A DNA stretch of 64,000 nucleotides from an uncultured Gemmatimonadales bacterium. Its GTDB lineage: Bacteria > Gemmatimonadota > Gemmatimonadetes > Longimicrobiales > Gaopeijiaceae. The notes below the pieces were generated by a model that did no database searches, was not told the DNA's origin, and worked only from the letters and a program-made list of their open reading frames with translations. Position 1 is the first letter of the stretch, and the number at the start of each line of letters is the position of its first letter. The stretch is taken from the NCBI GenBank assembly GCA_937919655.1, contig CALFPJ010000004.1:36086-100085 (forward strand). Direction: 5' to 3'. The position numbers and the translations under genes are program-made. Shown in pieces: positions 26,568-36,440 of the stretch.

Positions 26568-28292
26568 ATGCGAATCCGAATCCATCATGCGCTGTTCGTT
26601 GGTTTTGTCGGCATCGTGGGGCTTCTGGTCCTGCTTCTCATTCCCCTCGTTGGGCGTGGTCTGAGTCGGGAGTTGCGCATAACCTTCCGGGCCGACGTGG
26701 AGCGCGAAGTCGCCCTTGCAGCGATGACGCTCGCGAACGCGGACGGCGCCGACCCCGATTCGATCGCCCGTAGCATCACTGAGAGGATCGGCTACCGCGT
26801 CACGCTGATCGATACCGCGGGTGTCGTTCTTGGTGATTCGTATGTCGAGCGTGGTCGTCTGGCCGCCGTCGAGAATCACCTGAGCCGGCCTGAGGTTCAG
26901 GGTGCGTTGGGCGCCCCACGCGAGGTCAGTTTTTCCGATCGCGTGAGCAGCACGGTTGGGCTGTCGATGCTTTACGGCGCCCAACTGACGGAGTTTGAGG
27001 GCGAGCCCGTGATCGTGCGTATCGCGGCGCCAGAAACGGACATTGTTCGCGTGGTGGATCGAGTGCAACGAACCGTGGTTCTCACAGGCCTCTTTGCGCT
27101 GGTCGTTTCGGTATTCGCCGCATACTTCCTGAGCCGTGCATTCGCTCGGCCACTGGTTGTTTTGGCTGATCGGGCACGCCGCCTCACGGAAGGAGACTTC
27201 TCTGGGCGAGTCCCGCATACCCGGGTCGTCGAACTCGAAGACCTGTCGGTTGCTTTCAATCGCCTCACCGATGAACTGCAATCTCGGCTCTCTGAGTTGA
27301 GCCTAGAGCGCGACGAGATGGAGACGCTCATCGATTGTATGGCGGAGGGCGTCGTAGCGCTGACCGAAGACGCGCGCGTCATGAGGACGAACCGGGCCTC
27401 GCGGGTTCTGCTCGACCTGCCGGACGCGATCCCTTTGGCACCGATCGGTACGGTGGTTCGCGACCAGGAGCTTCGTGCGGCCTTGGAGGCATCGGTCTCC
27501 ACAGAAGTGCAGTCGAGGGAACTCGTCTTAGGTGGGCGACATCTTCGACTGACCTCCAGGGCCCTGGACCAGGGTGGTTCCGTCACGACGTTTCTTGATG
27601 TATCTGAAATGAGGCGACTAGAGGAGGTGCGACGAGACTTTGTCGCTAACGCCTCGCACGAGTTGAAGACGCCACTTACGGTAATTCGCGGATATGCTGA
27701 GACGCTTCTTGAGGGCGACCCCCCAGAAGCGCTGCGTCGCCAGTTTCTCGAGTCCATTGAGAAGAACGCTCTGCGCTTGCACCGCCTGGTGGAGGATCTG
27801 CTCGACCTTTCTCGTCTCGAGTCCGGTGGTTGGTCCGCTGCCTCTGAAGTAGTTCTCGTCGAGGGTGCCGCTCGGGAAGCCTGGGATCTCGTCGGTGACG
27901 GCGAGCGCGGCGCCGAGCGGAGGTTCACCATCGAGGGCAGTGCCGAGATCCGGGGTGACCATCAGGGACTGGTGCATGTGTTTCGCAATCTCATGGAGAA
28001 CTCGGTGCGCCACACCGAGGCCGGCGGTCAGGTGAGGGTGCGAATCAGCGCGGACGACGAACGTGTGACCGTCGTGGTTGCCGACGACGGCGAGGGCATT
28101 CCCATGCGGGCGCTAGACAGGATTTTTGAGCGCTTCTATCGAGCCGATTCCTCTCGCGCACGTGACTTTGGGGGCACTGGCCTTGGGCTCGCCATCGTAC
28201 GTCACCTGGTGGGGGCGATGGGCGGCGACGTCTCCGCAGAAAGTGAGCTTGGGAAGGGGACCACAATGCGGATGACGATTCCCCGAGGCTGA
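26568..28292 (+). CDS. phoR: Phosphate regulon sensor histidine kinase PhoR
   Basis: 574 residues. Two transmembrane segments (about 8-28 and 165-187) flank a periplasmic domain of about 135 residues. HAMP (RPLVVLADRARRLTEGDFSGRV), PAS-like (about 245-350) and HisKA domains follow, with the phospho-acceptor His in NASHELKTPL. The HATPase_c domain has N (RNLMENSVRH), G1 (DDGEGI), F (IFERFYR) and G2 (GGTGLGLAI) boxes. The large periplasmic domain resembles PnpS/PhoR of Gram-positives more than E. coli PhoR. In the phosphate locus. Confidence 0.92.
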   Translation: MRIRIHHALFVGFVGIVGLLVLLLIPLVGRGLSRELRITFRADVEREVALAAMTLANADGADPDSIARSITERIGYRVTLIDTAGVVLGDSYVERGRLAAVENHLSRPEVQGALGAPREVSFSDRVSSTVGLSMLYGAQLTEFEGEPVIVRIAAPETDIVRVVDRVQRTVVLTGLFALVVSVFAAYFLSRAFARPLVVLADRARRLTEGDFSGRVPHTRVVELEDLSVAFNRLTDELQSRLSELSLERDEMETLIDCMAEGVVALTEDARVMRTNRASRVLLDLPDAIPLAPIGTVVRDQELRAALEASVSTEVQSRELVLGGRHLRLTSRALDQGGSVTTFLDVSEMRRLEEVRRDFVANASHELKTPLTVIRGYAETLLEGDPPEALRRQFLESIEKNALRLHRLVEDLLDLSRLESGGWSAASEVVLVEGAAREAWDLVGDGERGAERRFTIEGSAEIRGDHQGLVHVFRNLMENSVRHTEAGGQVRVRISADDERVTVVVADDGEGIPMRALDRIFERFYRADSSRARDFGGTGLGLAIVRHLVGAMGGDVSAESELGKGTTMRMTIPRG

Positions 28293-28336
28293 CTGTTTAC
28301 GCCGTTACGCGCTCGTTACATGTTCGTTTCCGTCTC
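28293..28336 (+). promoter_or_regulatory. Candidate Pho box before pstS (11-bp direct repeats)
   Basis: Starting at the base after phoR, units beginning GTTTAC, GTTAC, GTTAC and GTTTC occur at 28295, 28304, 28315 and 28326; the last three are exactly 11 bp apart. PhoB/PhoP-type regulators bind 11-bp-phased direct repeats, so this is the expected operator for pstSCAB-phoU. It lies about 60 bases before the pstS ATG. Confidence 0.6.
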
Positions 28337-28397
28337 GAATCCGGACTCGTCTATGGTTGGTGCACCCACATCAGGGCACACCTCCAACGACGGACGA

Positions 28398-29351
28398 ATG
28401 ATGACATTTCGTGGCAGCTTCATGTGCACCGCCATCATCGTGACCTTGGCCCTGGCCGCATGCGGCGGAGAGGCCGGTGACGCGGGCGCTTCGAACTCCT
28501 CCGCTCTCAGCGGCCGAGTAGAGATCGACGGATCGAGCACTGTGTTTCCTGTGGCGGAAGCTGTCGCTGAGGAATTTCAGGTGGCCAATCCCGGGGCGCG
28601 GGTCACCGTAGGCTTTTCCGGTTCTGGCGGAGGCTTCAAGCGCTTCTGCGCCGGTGAGATCGACATTGCAAATGCATCGCGACCCATCAAGGGATCGGAG
28701 GCTGAGGCGTGTGCCGCCGCAGGCGTCGAATTCACGGAGCTCTCGGTCGCGTGGGACGGTCTGTCGGTCATCACCAACCCTGCGAACGAATTCGCGAGCT
28801 GCCTGACTACCGGTGAGCTGCGCCGCATTTGGGAGCCCAATAGTGCCGTGACCACGTGGCGCGACGTTCGCTCTGAGTGGCCCGCAGAGGAGATTCGACT
28901 TTATGGGCCGGGCACCGATTCAGGGACCTTCGATTACTTCACCGAAGTCATCAACGGTGAGAGTGGGGCCAGTCGCCCGGACTTCCAGGCCAGCGAGGAC
29001 GACAACATCCTGGTTCAGGGGGTCGCCGGTGATCGTTTCGCGCTCGGCTACTTTGGCTACGCCTACTATGCCGAGAACGCGAGCCGGCTGAAGCTCCTCT
29101 CGGTCGACAGCGGGAACGGGTGTGTCGCGCCAGCGGACGACACCATTGAGGACGGAAGTTACGCACCGCTGTCTCGCCCACTGTTTGTCTACGTGAAGCA
29201 CGCAGCGCTCGCGCGCCCCGAAGTGCGGGGATACGTGGACTTCATGCTCGAACATGCGCTCGAGTTGGTTCCGAGCACCGGATACCACGCGCTTTCGGCC
29301 GAGCAATATGCAGAAGGGGGGCGCTTGATCGCCGCCGCTGGGGCTCGGTAG
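28398..29351 (+). CDS. pstS: Phosphate ABC transporter substrate-binding lipoprotein PstS
   Basis: 317 residues from the ATGATG at 28398; the frame extends upstream across the Pho box without coding character. Lipoprotein signal ending LAAC. Phosphate-binding motifs: GSSTVFP near the mature N-terminus, SGSGGGFKRF, ASRPIKGSE, and GPGTDSGTFDYF. It belongs to the SphX/PstS family with an extra Cys pair. Head of the pstSCAB-phoU operon; pstC begins 6 bases downstream. Confidence 0.93.
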   Translation: MMTFRGSFMCTAIIVTLALAACGGEAGDAGASNSSALSGRVEIDGSSTVFPVAEAVAEEFQVANPGARVTVGFSGSGGGFKRFCAGEIDIANASRPIKGSEAEACAAAGVEFTELSVAWDGLSVITNPANEFASCLTTGELRRIWEPNSAVTTWRDVRSEWPAEEIRLYGPGTDSGTFDYFTEVINGESGASRPDFQASEDDNILVQGVAGDRFALGYFGYAYYAENASRLKLLSVDSGNGCVAPADDTIEDGSYAPLSRPLFVYVKHAALARPEVRGYVDFMLEHALELVPSTGYHALSAEQYAEGGRLIAAAGAR

Positions 29352-29357
29352 CAGGCC

Positions 29358-30314
29358 TTGAGCGACACTTTTCAGGTTGTCAGGGACGCGGTAGGGTCGG
29401 CGAGCGCCGACCCTGCCGGGCTGACGTTCAAGCGGACCCGCGACCTCAAGGAGCAGGCGATCACGGTCGTTCTGTTCCTGTGCGCTGCAATTTCCACGCT
29501 CGTTACGGTCGGGGTTGTGGCGGTGTTGCTGCGTGAGACGCTGAGCTTTTTTGGGGAAGTCTCAATGGTGGAATTCCTCACGGATACCCGCTGGGAGCCC
29601 ATGTTCCAAGAGAAGCACTTTGGCGTGATGCCACTCTTGGCGGGTTCGTTGATGGTGGCAGGAGGAGCAGCCGTGCTGGCGCTTCCTGTTGGACTCTTGA
29701 CGGCGATCTTCCTGAGTGAGTATGCGGGGTCGCGGACTCGGGAAGTCCTGAAGCCGTTACTCGAGGTCCTGGCCGGCATCCCGACCGTTGTCTACGGGTA
29801 TTTCGCGCTCACCTTCGTGACGCCGCTCCTACGGACAGTGTTTCCGGGCACCGACGTGTTCAACGCGGCATCGGCGAGCATCGTGGTCGGCATCATGATC
29901 ATTCCCACTGTGTCCTCACTTTCGGAAGACGCGTTGCGGGCGGTCCCGGCGGCCCTTCGGGAGGGGGCGTATGGACTGGGTGCGACAAAACTCGAAGTGT
30001 CGACCAGGGTGGTCGTGCCGGCGGCACTCTCGGGGATCATCGCTGCGTTCATTCTCGCCATCTCCCGCGCCATCGGTGAGACCATGGCGGTCACGATCGC
30101 TGCCGGAAACCTCCCGAATTTGACGCTGAATCCGCTCGAATCGATCCAGACCATGACCGCCTACATCGTGCAGGCGTCTCTCGGCGATACGCCTCAGGGC
30201 ACGATGGTCTACCGAACTTTGTTCGCGGTTGGCATGACACTGTTCTTGATCACCTTGGCCATGAACGTGTTCAGCCAGTGGGTCCTGAGTCGCTTCCGGG
30301 AAGAGTATCAATGA
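29358..30314 (+). CDS. pstC: Phosphate ABC transporter permease PstC
   Basis: 318 residues from a TTG start. Six predicted transmembrane helices. The cytoplasmic EAA-type loop is [23 protein letters not shown], and [10 protein letters not shown] marks the PstC/PstA family end. A cytoplasmic N-terminal extension of about 30 residues precedes helix 1. Overlaps pstA by 4 bases (ATGA). Confidence 0.93.
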   Translation: MSDTFQVVRDAVGSASADPAGLTFKRTRDLKEQAITVVLFLCAAISTLVTVGVVAVLLRETLSFFGEVSMVEFLTDTRWEPMFQEKHFGVMPLLAGSLMVAGGAAVLALPVGLLTAIFLSEYAGSRTREVLKPLLEVLAGIPTVVYGYFALTFVTPLLRTVFPGTDVFNAASASIVVGIMIIPTVSSLSEDALRAVPAALREGAYGLGATKLEVSTRVVVPAALSGIIAAFILAISRAIGETMAVTIAAGNLPNLTLNPLESIQTMTAYIVQASLGDTPQGTMVYRTLFAVGMTLFLITLAMNVFSQWVLSRFREEYQ

Positions 30315-31198
30315 GCGCCGGGTCTGAACTCATCCCGTCCCGGCACGACGAGCACGGTCGTCGTCGAAAGTACCTCGGTACGGCATTTGCGATTGTGGCT
30401 GGCCTCGCGACAGTTGTGGGTGTCATCGCCCTAATCGTGTTGATCGTCGATGTGGCCATCGACGGCCTGCCTCGCGTCACGCTCGAGTTTCTGAACAGTT
30501 TCGCTTCGCGTTTTCCGGAACGGGCTGGAGTGAAGGCCGCGTTGGCGGGCTCGGTGTGGATTCTGGGTCTGACCACGGTGATCTCGTTCCCGATCTCAAT
30601 TGGCGCAGCGATCTACCTTGAGGAATACGCTGCGGGCAATTGGGTTACGCGCGTCATCCAGACCAACATCGCCAACTTGGCCGGCGTCCCCTCTATCGTG
30701 TACGGCATCCTGGGGCTCGCACTCTTCGTCAGGGCGCTCCAACTCGACCGAACCATCCTCTCCGGCGCGCTCACGCTTTCGCTCGTGGTGATGCCGGTGA
30801 TCATCATCGGTGCCCAGGAGGCGATCAGAGCGGTGCCGTCGACCATCCGCGAAGCCGCGTTCGGGTTAGGCGCTACCCGGTGGCAGGTGGTGCGACACCA
30901 GGTGTTGCCCATGGCCATGCCGGGGATACTCACCGGCACGATCCTCGCGCTGTCGAGAGCCGTTGGAGAGACTGCCCCGCTCATCATGGTTGGCGCGGTC
31001 GGGTTCATCGCGTTTACCCCCGAGGGACCCATGGATCAATTCACGGTCTTGCCTTTGCAGATCTACAGCTGGATCTCTCGCCCCCAGGAGGAATTCCGTG
31101 AACTGGCGGCCGCCGGAATCATCGTGCTTCTCCTACTCCTACTGACCATGAACGCGACCGCGATTCTGGTTCGAAACCGCTACCAGTCGCGGGGCTGA
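30311..31198 (+). CDS. pstA: Phosphate ABC transporter permease PstA
   Basis: 295 residues from the ATG at 30311 that overlaps the pstC stop. Six transmembrane helices. EAA loop [23 protein letters not shown] and the [15 protein letters not shown] segment typical of PstA. Partners PstC as the inner-membrane channel; PstB follows 4 bases downstream. Confidence 0.93.
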   Translation: MSAGSELIPSRHDEHGRRRKYLGTAFAIVAGLATVVGVIALIVLIVDVAIDGLPRVTLEFLNSFASRFPERAGVKAALAGSVWILGLTTVISFPISIGAAIYLEEYAAGNWVTRVIQTNIANLAGVPSIVYGILGLALFVRALQLDRTILSGALTLSLVVMPVIIIGAQEAIRAVPSTIREAAFGLGATRWQVVRHQVLPMAMPGILTGTILALSRAVGETAPLIMVGAVGFIAFTPEGPMDQFTVLPLQIYSWISRPQEEFRELAAAGIIVLLLLLLTMNATAILVRNRYQSRG

Positions 31199-31202
31199 CG
31201 CA

Positions 31203-31985
31203 ATGGCGAACATCTACGACATCGATACCGGGGGCGCACCACCCGCACTGGAGGCGCGAGATCTTTCGGTGTTTTACGGTATGAAACAGGCCGTGAAGGA
31301 GGTATCCCTCGACGTGCCCGCCAAGCGTGTAGTGGCGTTGGTGGGTCCGTCCGGATGCGGAAAGAGCACCTTTTTGCGCTGCTTCAATCGCATGAACGAC
31401 CTAGTCCCGACGGCACGCGTGGAGGGTGAGGCGCGCTTTGGCGGTGTCGACCTATACGGTTCGGAGGTGGACCCGGTTGAGGTCCGGCGGCGGATCGGGA
31501 TGGTATTTCAAAAGCCGAACCCATTCCCGAAGTCTATCTACGACAATGTCGCCTTCGGCCCCCGGGTCAACGGCTTTCGCGGAGACTTGGACGGCTTGGT
31601 AGAGGAGTCACTCAAACAGAGCGCGCTGTGGGACGAGGTGGCGGACCGCTTGAGCGACTCAGCGTACGCACTCTCGGGGGGGCAGCAGCAACGCCTGTGC
31701 ATCGCGCGCACTTTGGCCGTGCGCCCGGACGTGGTCCTCATGGACGAGCCAGCCTCAGCGTTGGACCCGCTCGCGACCCAGAAGATCGAAGAACTCATCT
31801 ACGAACTGAAAGAGCGATATACGATCGTGATCGTGACGCACAACATGCAGCAGGCCGCCCGAATTTCCGACTACACCGCGTTCCTCTACATGGGCGAGCT
31901 GGTCGAGTATGGGCCCACGGACAACATTTTCACCAACCCTCGTGAAGAGCGCACAGAGGCCTACGTGACCGGGAGATTCGGATGA
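31203..31985 (+). CDS. pstB: Phosphate ABC transporter ATP-binding protein PstB
   Basis: 260 residues. Walker [11 protein letters not shown]-loop VFQKPNPFP, signature LSGGQQQRL, Walker [14 protein letters not shown] and the switch His in THNMQQ are all present. The RCFNRMNDL segment after Walker A is diagnostic of PstB. Overlaps phoU by 4 bases. Confidence 0.95.
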   Translation: MANIYDIDTGGAPPALEARDLSVFYGMKQAVKEVSLDVPAKRVVALVGPSGCGKSTFLRCFNRMNDLVPTARVEGEARFGGVDLYGSEVDPVEVRRRIGMVFQKPNPFPKSIYDNVAFGPRVNGFRGDLDGLVEESLKQSALWDEVADRLSDSAYALSGGQQQRLCIARTLAVRPDVVLMDEPASALDPLATQKIEELIYELKERYTIVIVTHNMQQAARISDYTAFLYMGELVEYGPTDNIFTNPREERTEAYVTGRFG

Positions 31986-32692
31986 GCCCTGATCAGACAC
32001 CGCGGCGTCATTTCCACGTTGAGTTGGACACCCTTCAGGAGCGGTTGTTGGCCATGGCCGGCCTCGTGGAGACGCTCATCACGAACGCGTCTCAGGCCGT
32101 GCTCGACCGTGACCCCACCGTCGCAGAATTCGCCAAACGGGAGGACCACCGTGTGGACGAACTTGAAGTCGAAATCGATCACCGCGTCGTCGAGTTGCTC
32201 GCGCTTCAGCAGCCCATGGCCACCGACCTCCGCCAGATCATCGCCACCAACAAATTGTCGAACGACTTGGAGCGCATGGGTGATCATGCTGTCAACATCG
32301 CCAACGCCGCTCGCCGTCTGAGCGAGGCGACGTTTCTCCCGAACATCCGGGAGCTGGCTGAGATGATTCAGATCACTCGGGAGATGGTTTCGGACTCGCT
32401 CGGCGCCTACGTGACCCGTAACGTCGGCACCGCCCGGATGGTGTGCCTTACCGACGACAAGGTCGACGACCTGCGGCGCTCGATGTATCGGATCCTGGTC
32501 ACGCACATGCTGGAAGATCCCAAGCTGATCACGGGTGCACTCGAGTTGCTGCTCATCTCTCAAAACCTTGAGCGGATCGCAGATCTCGCGACGAACGTGG
32601 CAGAAGATGTGGTCTTCCTCGTGGAGGGTCGGAACATCAAGCACGGCAGCGATCGTGGTCCTGCATTGCCAAGCGGGGGCTCCGGTGCATAG
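31982..32692 (+). CDS. phoU: Phosphate transport regulator PhoU
   Basis: 236 residues of two PhoU three-helix repeats, each carrying the metal-cluster E/DxxxD pattern ([12 protein letters not shown] and [14 protein letters not shown] in the first, [12 protein letters not shown] and [16 protein letters not shown] in the second). It links PstSCAB to PhoR and dampens signalling when phosphate is ample. Last gene of the pst operon. Confidence 0.94.
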   Translation: MSPDQTPRRHFHVELDTLQERLLAMAGLVETLITNASQAVLDRDPTVAEFAKREDHRVDELEVEIDHRVVELLALQQPMATDLRQIIATNKLSNDLERMGDHAVNIANAARRLSEATFLPNIRELAEMIQITREMVSDSLGAYVTRNVGTARMVCLTDDKVDDLRRSMYRILVTHMLEDPKLITGALELLLISQNLERIADLATNVAEDVVFLVEGRNIKHGSDRGPALPSGGSGA

Positions 32693-32701
32693 GGTGTCTC
32701 C

Positions 32702-33559
32702 ATGGAAGAGTTCTCCTTCTCCGGGTCTTCATCGGATGCCGTCGAGGCACTCCTCGACGAGGTAACCACAGAGACCCAGCCGCAGCCCCTCTTTGACGGG
32801 TCAAGCCTACGCGGACAGATCGCGATCGTGACTGGTGGTTCGAGCGGCATCGGACGTGCGGTCGCGATGGAACTCGCCCGTTGCGGCGTGGACGTTGCCT
32901 TCTGTTTCCTGGACACGGGCTCGCAGGCGCGCCTCGACGCCCAAGAGGTCGCCCGGCAACTCCGACAGTTCGAGGTCAGGGTCTTCTTCCGCCACTGCGA
33001 CGTCCGCGAGAGCAAGGAAGTCAACGCGTTTGTGGCGGAGGCGATCGAGGAACTGGGTGGCGTGCACATCCTTGTGAACAACGCCGGCATTGGCCGAGAT
33101 CGTGCGCTGTGGCATCTGCAGGACCACGAATGGGAGGCCGTCGTCCGGACCAATCTGGACGGAGCGTTCTATTTCACCCGGGCGGTTGCCGGGGTGATGC
33201 GGGCGCGGGAGTACGGCAAGATCGTGAACATCACCTCGGTCCATGGAATTCGGAGCGAGTTCGGGATCTCCAACTACTCCTCGTCCAAAGCGGGCCTGAT
33301 CGGGCTGACCCGGAGCGCGGCGGTCGAACTCGGTCCGCGGAACATCAACGTGAACGCTGTAGCCCCTGGCTACATCCGCACCACCCGCCTCACCGAGGGT
33401 GTGCCATCGGAGAACCTGGACCGGGCAAGGGCGCAGTCCGTACTCGGTCGCCTGGGAGACCCTCAGGACGTGGCCGGCGTGGTGCTGTTTTTGTGCTCGG
33501 AGGCCGCGCGCCACATCACCGGGGTCGTGATTCCGGTAGACGGTGGGTACCTGCTCTAG
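32702..33559 (+). CDS. SDR-family oxidoreductase (FabG-like)
   Basis: 285 residues. An N-terminal extension of about 35 residues (acidic/Ser-rich, then FDGSSLRGQ) precedes TGGSSGIGRA. NNAG, the catalytic Ser in ITSVHG and YSSSKAG are in place, ending in PVDGGYLL. It resembles 3-oxoacyl-ACP reductases, but the extended N-terminus and the absence of fatty-acid genes nearby leave the substrate open. Begins 9 bases after phoU and may be cotranscribed. Confidence 0.8.
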   Translation: MEEFSFSGSSSDAVEALLDEVTTETQPQPLFDGSSLRGQIAIVTGGSSGIGRAVAMELARCGVDVAFCFLDTGSQARLDAQEVARQLRQFEVRVFFRHCDVRESKEVNAFVAEAIEELGGVHILVNNAGIGRDRALWHLQDHEWEAVVRTNLDGAFYFTRAVAGVMRAREYGKIVNITSVHGIRSEFGISNYSSSKAGLIGLTRSAAVELGPRNINVNAVAPGYIRTTRLTEGVPSENLDRARAQSVLGRLGDPQDVAGVVLFLCSEAARHITGVVIPVDGGYLL

Positions 33560-33644
33560 GTCGCTTCTAGGTCGCCGCCCGGGCGACTCCGTGTCACGCG
33601 GTACAAACATTGCCCTTGGTGGGTTCGGCACCCATTCTCCTCGG

Positions 33645-34202
33645 ATGCAAATTCTGAGACGCTTCACAAAGCTGATCGACGCGCTGAACAACAAGATCGG
33701 CTCCGTAATCCGGTGGCTGTCGCTGGGTATGGTGCTCCTAGGCGCCGGTACGGCCCTTCTCCGCTACTTCTCGCGCGGACTTGGGCTGTCGATGAACCTC
33801 ACGCCCGCGACTGAGCTTCAGTGGTACTTCTTCAGTTTGATCTTTTTGCTCGGAGCCGCATACGGGCTCAACCAAAACGTGCACGTCCGCGTAGACGTCT
33901 TGTATGAGAAGCTGAGCGCGAAAGGGCGGGCTTGGATCGACCTCGTCGGGAGCCTGTTGTTCTTGCTCCCGTTTTCGATCGTGATGCTCTACGTCTCCTG
34001 GCCGGCGGTGCGAAGCTCGTTTTCCATCCGGGAGATGTCGCCGGATCCGGGAGGCCTTCCTCGATGGCCCATCAAGATCGTGATCTTGGTGTCCTTCGTG
34101 CTTCTGCTGCTCCAGGGGCTTAGCCAGATCGTAAAGCAGGTCGATATCATTCGAGGGGTTGTCCTCGAGCCCCACGACCCTAAGCCCGAGGTGCACGTAT
34201 GA
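33645..34202 (+). CDS. TRAP transporter small permease subunit (DctQ family)
   Basis: 185 residues from the ATG at 33645. Four predicted transmembrane helices; the LQWYFFSLIFLLGAAYGLNQNVHVRVDVLY segment is typical of the DctQ component of the TakQ/mannitol-chloroaromatic class. Overlaps the large permease by 4 bases. With the DctM below and the binding protein at 45516-46652, it would form a Na+-driven carboxylate importer. Confidence 0.87.
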   Translation: MQILRRFTKLIDALNNKIGSVIRWLSLGMVLLGAGTALLRYFSRGLGLSMNLTPATELQWYFFSLIFLLGAAYGLNQNVHVRVDVLYEKLSAKGRAWIDLVGSLLFLLPFSIVMLYVSWPAVRSSFSIREMSPDPGGLPRWPIKIVILVSFVLLLLQGLSQIVKQVDIIRGVVLEPHDPKPEVHV

Positions 34203-35497
34203 ACCTCTGGGGCCCGAGCATGTTCGGCGTCGTCCTGCTGATGATTTTCAGCGGTTATCCCGTGGCGTTCGCGCTGGGCGGCACCGCGTTGATCTTCGCG
34301 GGATTGGCTTCGATCTCAGGGCACTTCGACCTGTTTCTTTTGTTCGCACTCCCCGAGCGCACCTTCGGCACGATGTCGAACCAGGTCCTGCTCGCGGTGC
34401 CGTTCTTCATCTTCATGGGCACCGTCCTAGAGAAGAGCAAGCTCGCTGAGCAGTTGCTCGAGACGATCGGCATCCTTTTCGGGCGCTTCCGCGGTGGACT
34501 GGCGTTCGGCGTCGTATTCGTCGGAGCGCTCCTTGCTGCTGCCACGGGTGTGGTGGGCGCGAGCGTGACCGCCATGGGGCTGATCTCCCTGCCCGTCATG
34601 CTTCGAAATGGCTACGACGACAAGTTGAGCCTGGGCGTGATTGCGGCGTCTGGCACGTTGGGGCAAATCATTCCGCCCTCCATCGTGCTCATCGTACTCG
34701 GTGACCAGATGGGCGTCAGCGTGGGAGACCTGTTCCGTGCCGCGCTCGTACCCGGCCTGGTGCTCACGGGTGCCTACGCGGGTTACATCGGGATCCTGGC
34801 TTTTGTGAACAAGACGGTCGCTCCGGCGCTTCCCGAGTCGATGCTCGTCAGCGGCATGGAACTCGTGAAGCGCGTGGTTCTGTCGCTCATGCCCCCACTC
34901 GTCCTGATCATCGTGGTACTGGGGAGCATCTTCGCCGGTGTGGCCACGCCTACGGAGGCGGGGGCGCTTGGCGCGGTGGGCGCGATGGTACTCGCTCTCC
35001 TAAATCGTCAAATGTCCATGGAGGCCCTCCGGTCGGCGATGGAAGAGACGAGCCGACTTACGATCATGGTGGTCTTCCTGCTCATTGGGTCCACCGCGTT
35101 TGCGCTCGTCTTCCGTGGGCTGGATGGCGACTTGTGGATTGAGGGACTTCTAACTGCGATCCCGGGCGGCGCGCTCGGCTTCCTGATCGTTGTGAACCTC
35201 GTCGTATTCTTGCTCGGCTTCTTCATCGACTTCTTTGAAATTGCCTTCATCATCGTGCCGCTCATCGTTGGGCCGGCCGTGATTCTGGGCGTGGACCTCA
35301 CCTGGCTCGGGATCGTGCTCGCGGTGAACCTGCAGACGTCGTTTCTGACGCCACCCTTCGGCTTCAGCCTGTTCTACCTGAGAGGTGTCACTCCCTCCAC
35401 GATTCCGACCACCGCGATCTACAGAGGCGTGATCCCGTTTATTGCGATCCAGGTAGTGGTCCTCGCAGGGATCATCTGGATGGCCGTGCCGAAATAG
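34199..35497 (+). CDS. TRAP transporter large permease subunit (DctM family)
   Basis: 432 residues, about 12 transmembrane helices, full family length. Features include the conserved GVVGASVTAMGLISLPVM region, the IIPPSIVLIVLGDQMGVSVGDLF segment and the ATPTEAGALGAVGA motif (here VATPTEAGA), with the repeat in the C-terminal half (TSFLTPPFGFSLFYLRG). Coupled to the small permease; alkA starts 1 base after the stop. No binding-protein gene adjoins. Confidence 0.92.
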   Translation: MNLWGPSMFGVVLLMIFSGYPVAFALGGTALIFAGLASISGHFDLFLLFALPERTFGTMSNQVLLAVPFFIFMGTVLEKSKLAEQLLETIGILFGRFRGGLAFGVVFVGALLAAATGVVGASVTAMGLISLPVMLRNGYDDKLSLGVIAASGTLGQIIPPSIVLIVLGDQMGVSVGDLFRAALVPGLVLTGAYAGYIGILAFVNKTVAPALPESMLVSGMELVKRVVLSLMPPLVLIIVVLGSIFAGVATPTEAGALGAVGAMVLALLNRQMSMEALRSAMEETSRLTIMVVFLLIGSTAFALVFRGLDGDLWIEGLLTAIPGGALGFLIVVNLVVFLLGFFIDFFEIAFIIVPLIVGPAVILGVDLTWLGIVLAVNLQTSFLTPPFGFSLFYLRGVTPSTIPTTAIYRGVIPFIAIQVVVLAGIIWMAVPK

Positions 35498-35498
35498 C

Positions 35499-36122
35499 AT
35501 GGCCGCGCAACTCGAGACCGTTTGGGCCGGGGGCCGTCGCAAGCTCGGCAATGACCCGATGTTCGGCCCCTGGGTGAAGGCGATCGGGACGATTCGGCTG
35601 CCGGTCACCGACTCAGAGACGTTCTACTACCTGGCTCGTGCCATTTGCTATCAACAGCTCGCAGGGGCCGCGGCCGCGACCATTCATGGCCGATTCTGCA
35701 CCGCGCTCAAGGGTGACGTGACGCCTGCCAAGGTGCTGCGCGTGCGCGAAACGACGCTGAAGGCTGCCGGTCTTTCTCGTGCGAAGCTCGCCGCGATCCG
35801 CGACCTGGCGACCAAGATCCGCTCCGGTGAAGTCGATATTCACGACCTGGAAGATCAACCAAGTGAAGAGGTCATTCGCCGCCTAGTACTCGTGAAAGGC
35901 ATCGGGGAGTGGACCGCGCAGATGTATCTCATGTTTCGCCTCCGGCGACCCGATGTGTGGCCTACCGGTGATCTTGCCGTGAGGGCTGGGTACGCGAAGG
36001 TGCACGGGCTCGACGTGGCGCCGACGGCTCGCGAATTAGGCCCGTTGGGCGACGCCTTTGCTCCTTGGCGGAGCGCGGCGGCGTGGTACTGCTATCGGGT
36101 CCTGGAGACTGATACTCCCTAG
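35499..36122 (+). CDS. DNA-3-methyladenine glycosylase II (HhH-GPD family)
   Basis: 207 residues. It excises alkylated purines from DNA. The helix-hairpin-helix is LVLVKGIGEWTAQM, followed about 20 residues later by the catalytic Asp in PTGDLAVRAG. No Fe-S cysteine cluster, so AlkA-like rather than Nth/MutY. Lacks the N-terminal AlkA domain of E. coli, as in many short bacterial AlkA-type (MAG) enzymes. Its closeness to dctM implies one transcript. Confidence 0.88.
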   Translation: MAAQLETVWAGGRRKLGNDPMFGPWVKAIGTIRLPVTDSETFYYLARAICYQQLAGAAAATIHGRFCTALKGDVTPAKVLRVRETTLKAAGLSRAKLAAIRDLATKIRSGEVDIHDLEDQPSEEVIRRLVLVKGIGEWTAQMYLMFRLRRPDVWPTGDLAVRAGYAKVHGLDVAPTARELGPLGDAFAPWRSAAAWYCYRVLETDTP

Positions 36123-36440
36123 AAGGGTGTAGGCAGCAGGCAGGCCGCGCCATTGCCGGCCCCTGGTGACCGCAGCACGCGCGGACCTTTTGTCCTTGGC
36201 CGCGGCTGTTTTTCGCGGTCAAGCGCCATGGGTTCGCGCGTGCTGCGCCCATGCCTTGCCCATTCCCGCGCCCACGCCGCGCCCACGCCGCGCCCAATCG
36301 TTTTACTCCTTCGTTACAAAGGGGTCCCTGGTCCGTTACTGCGGTCAGGTAGTGTTCGTTCACCAACACCGAAGCGTTTGGACCGAGAATCTCGAGATCG
36401 CTCTCGAGGGCAAGGTTCGACCAATCAGGACGAACGAACG
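36123..36440. other. Structured intergenic region before the TonB receptor operon
   Basis: 318 bp with no supported gene. It holds a 12-bp perfect inverted repeat (36172-36183 with 36235-36246) enclosing a 9-bp hairpin (36196-36204 with 36214-36222, T-rich loop), a 2.7-copy 11-bp tandem repeat (CGCGCCCACGC, 36267-36296) and 11-bp-phased GTTAC repeats. The open frame running through it into the receptor gene lacks a signal peptide or ribosome site. Confidence 0.6.
36302..36345 (+). promoter_or_regulatory. Candidate Pho box before the TonB receptor operon
   Basis: Units at exact 11-bp intervals begin TTTAC (36302), GTTAC (36313), GTCCC (36324) and GTTAC (36335), the same GTTAC-N6 pattern found before pstS. 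A weak TAGTGT at 36350-36355 could be the -10 element. About 95 bases before the receptor ATG. Weaker than the pstS site because one unit is degenerate. Confidence 0.45.

Noticed and set aside
36153..36440. Upstream in-frame extension of the TonB receptor.
   Set aside because: Crosses inverted repeats, tandem repeats and a Pho-box-like region, with no signal peptide. The ATG at 36441 begins a clean signal peptide.
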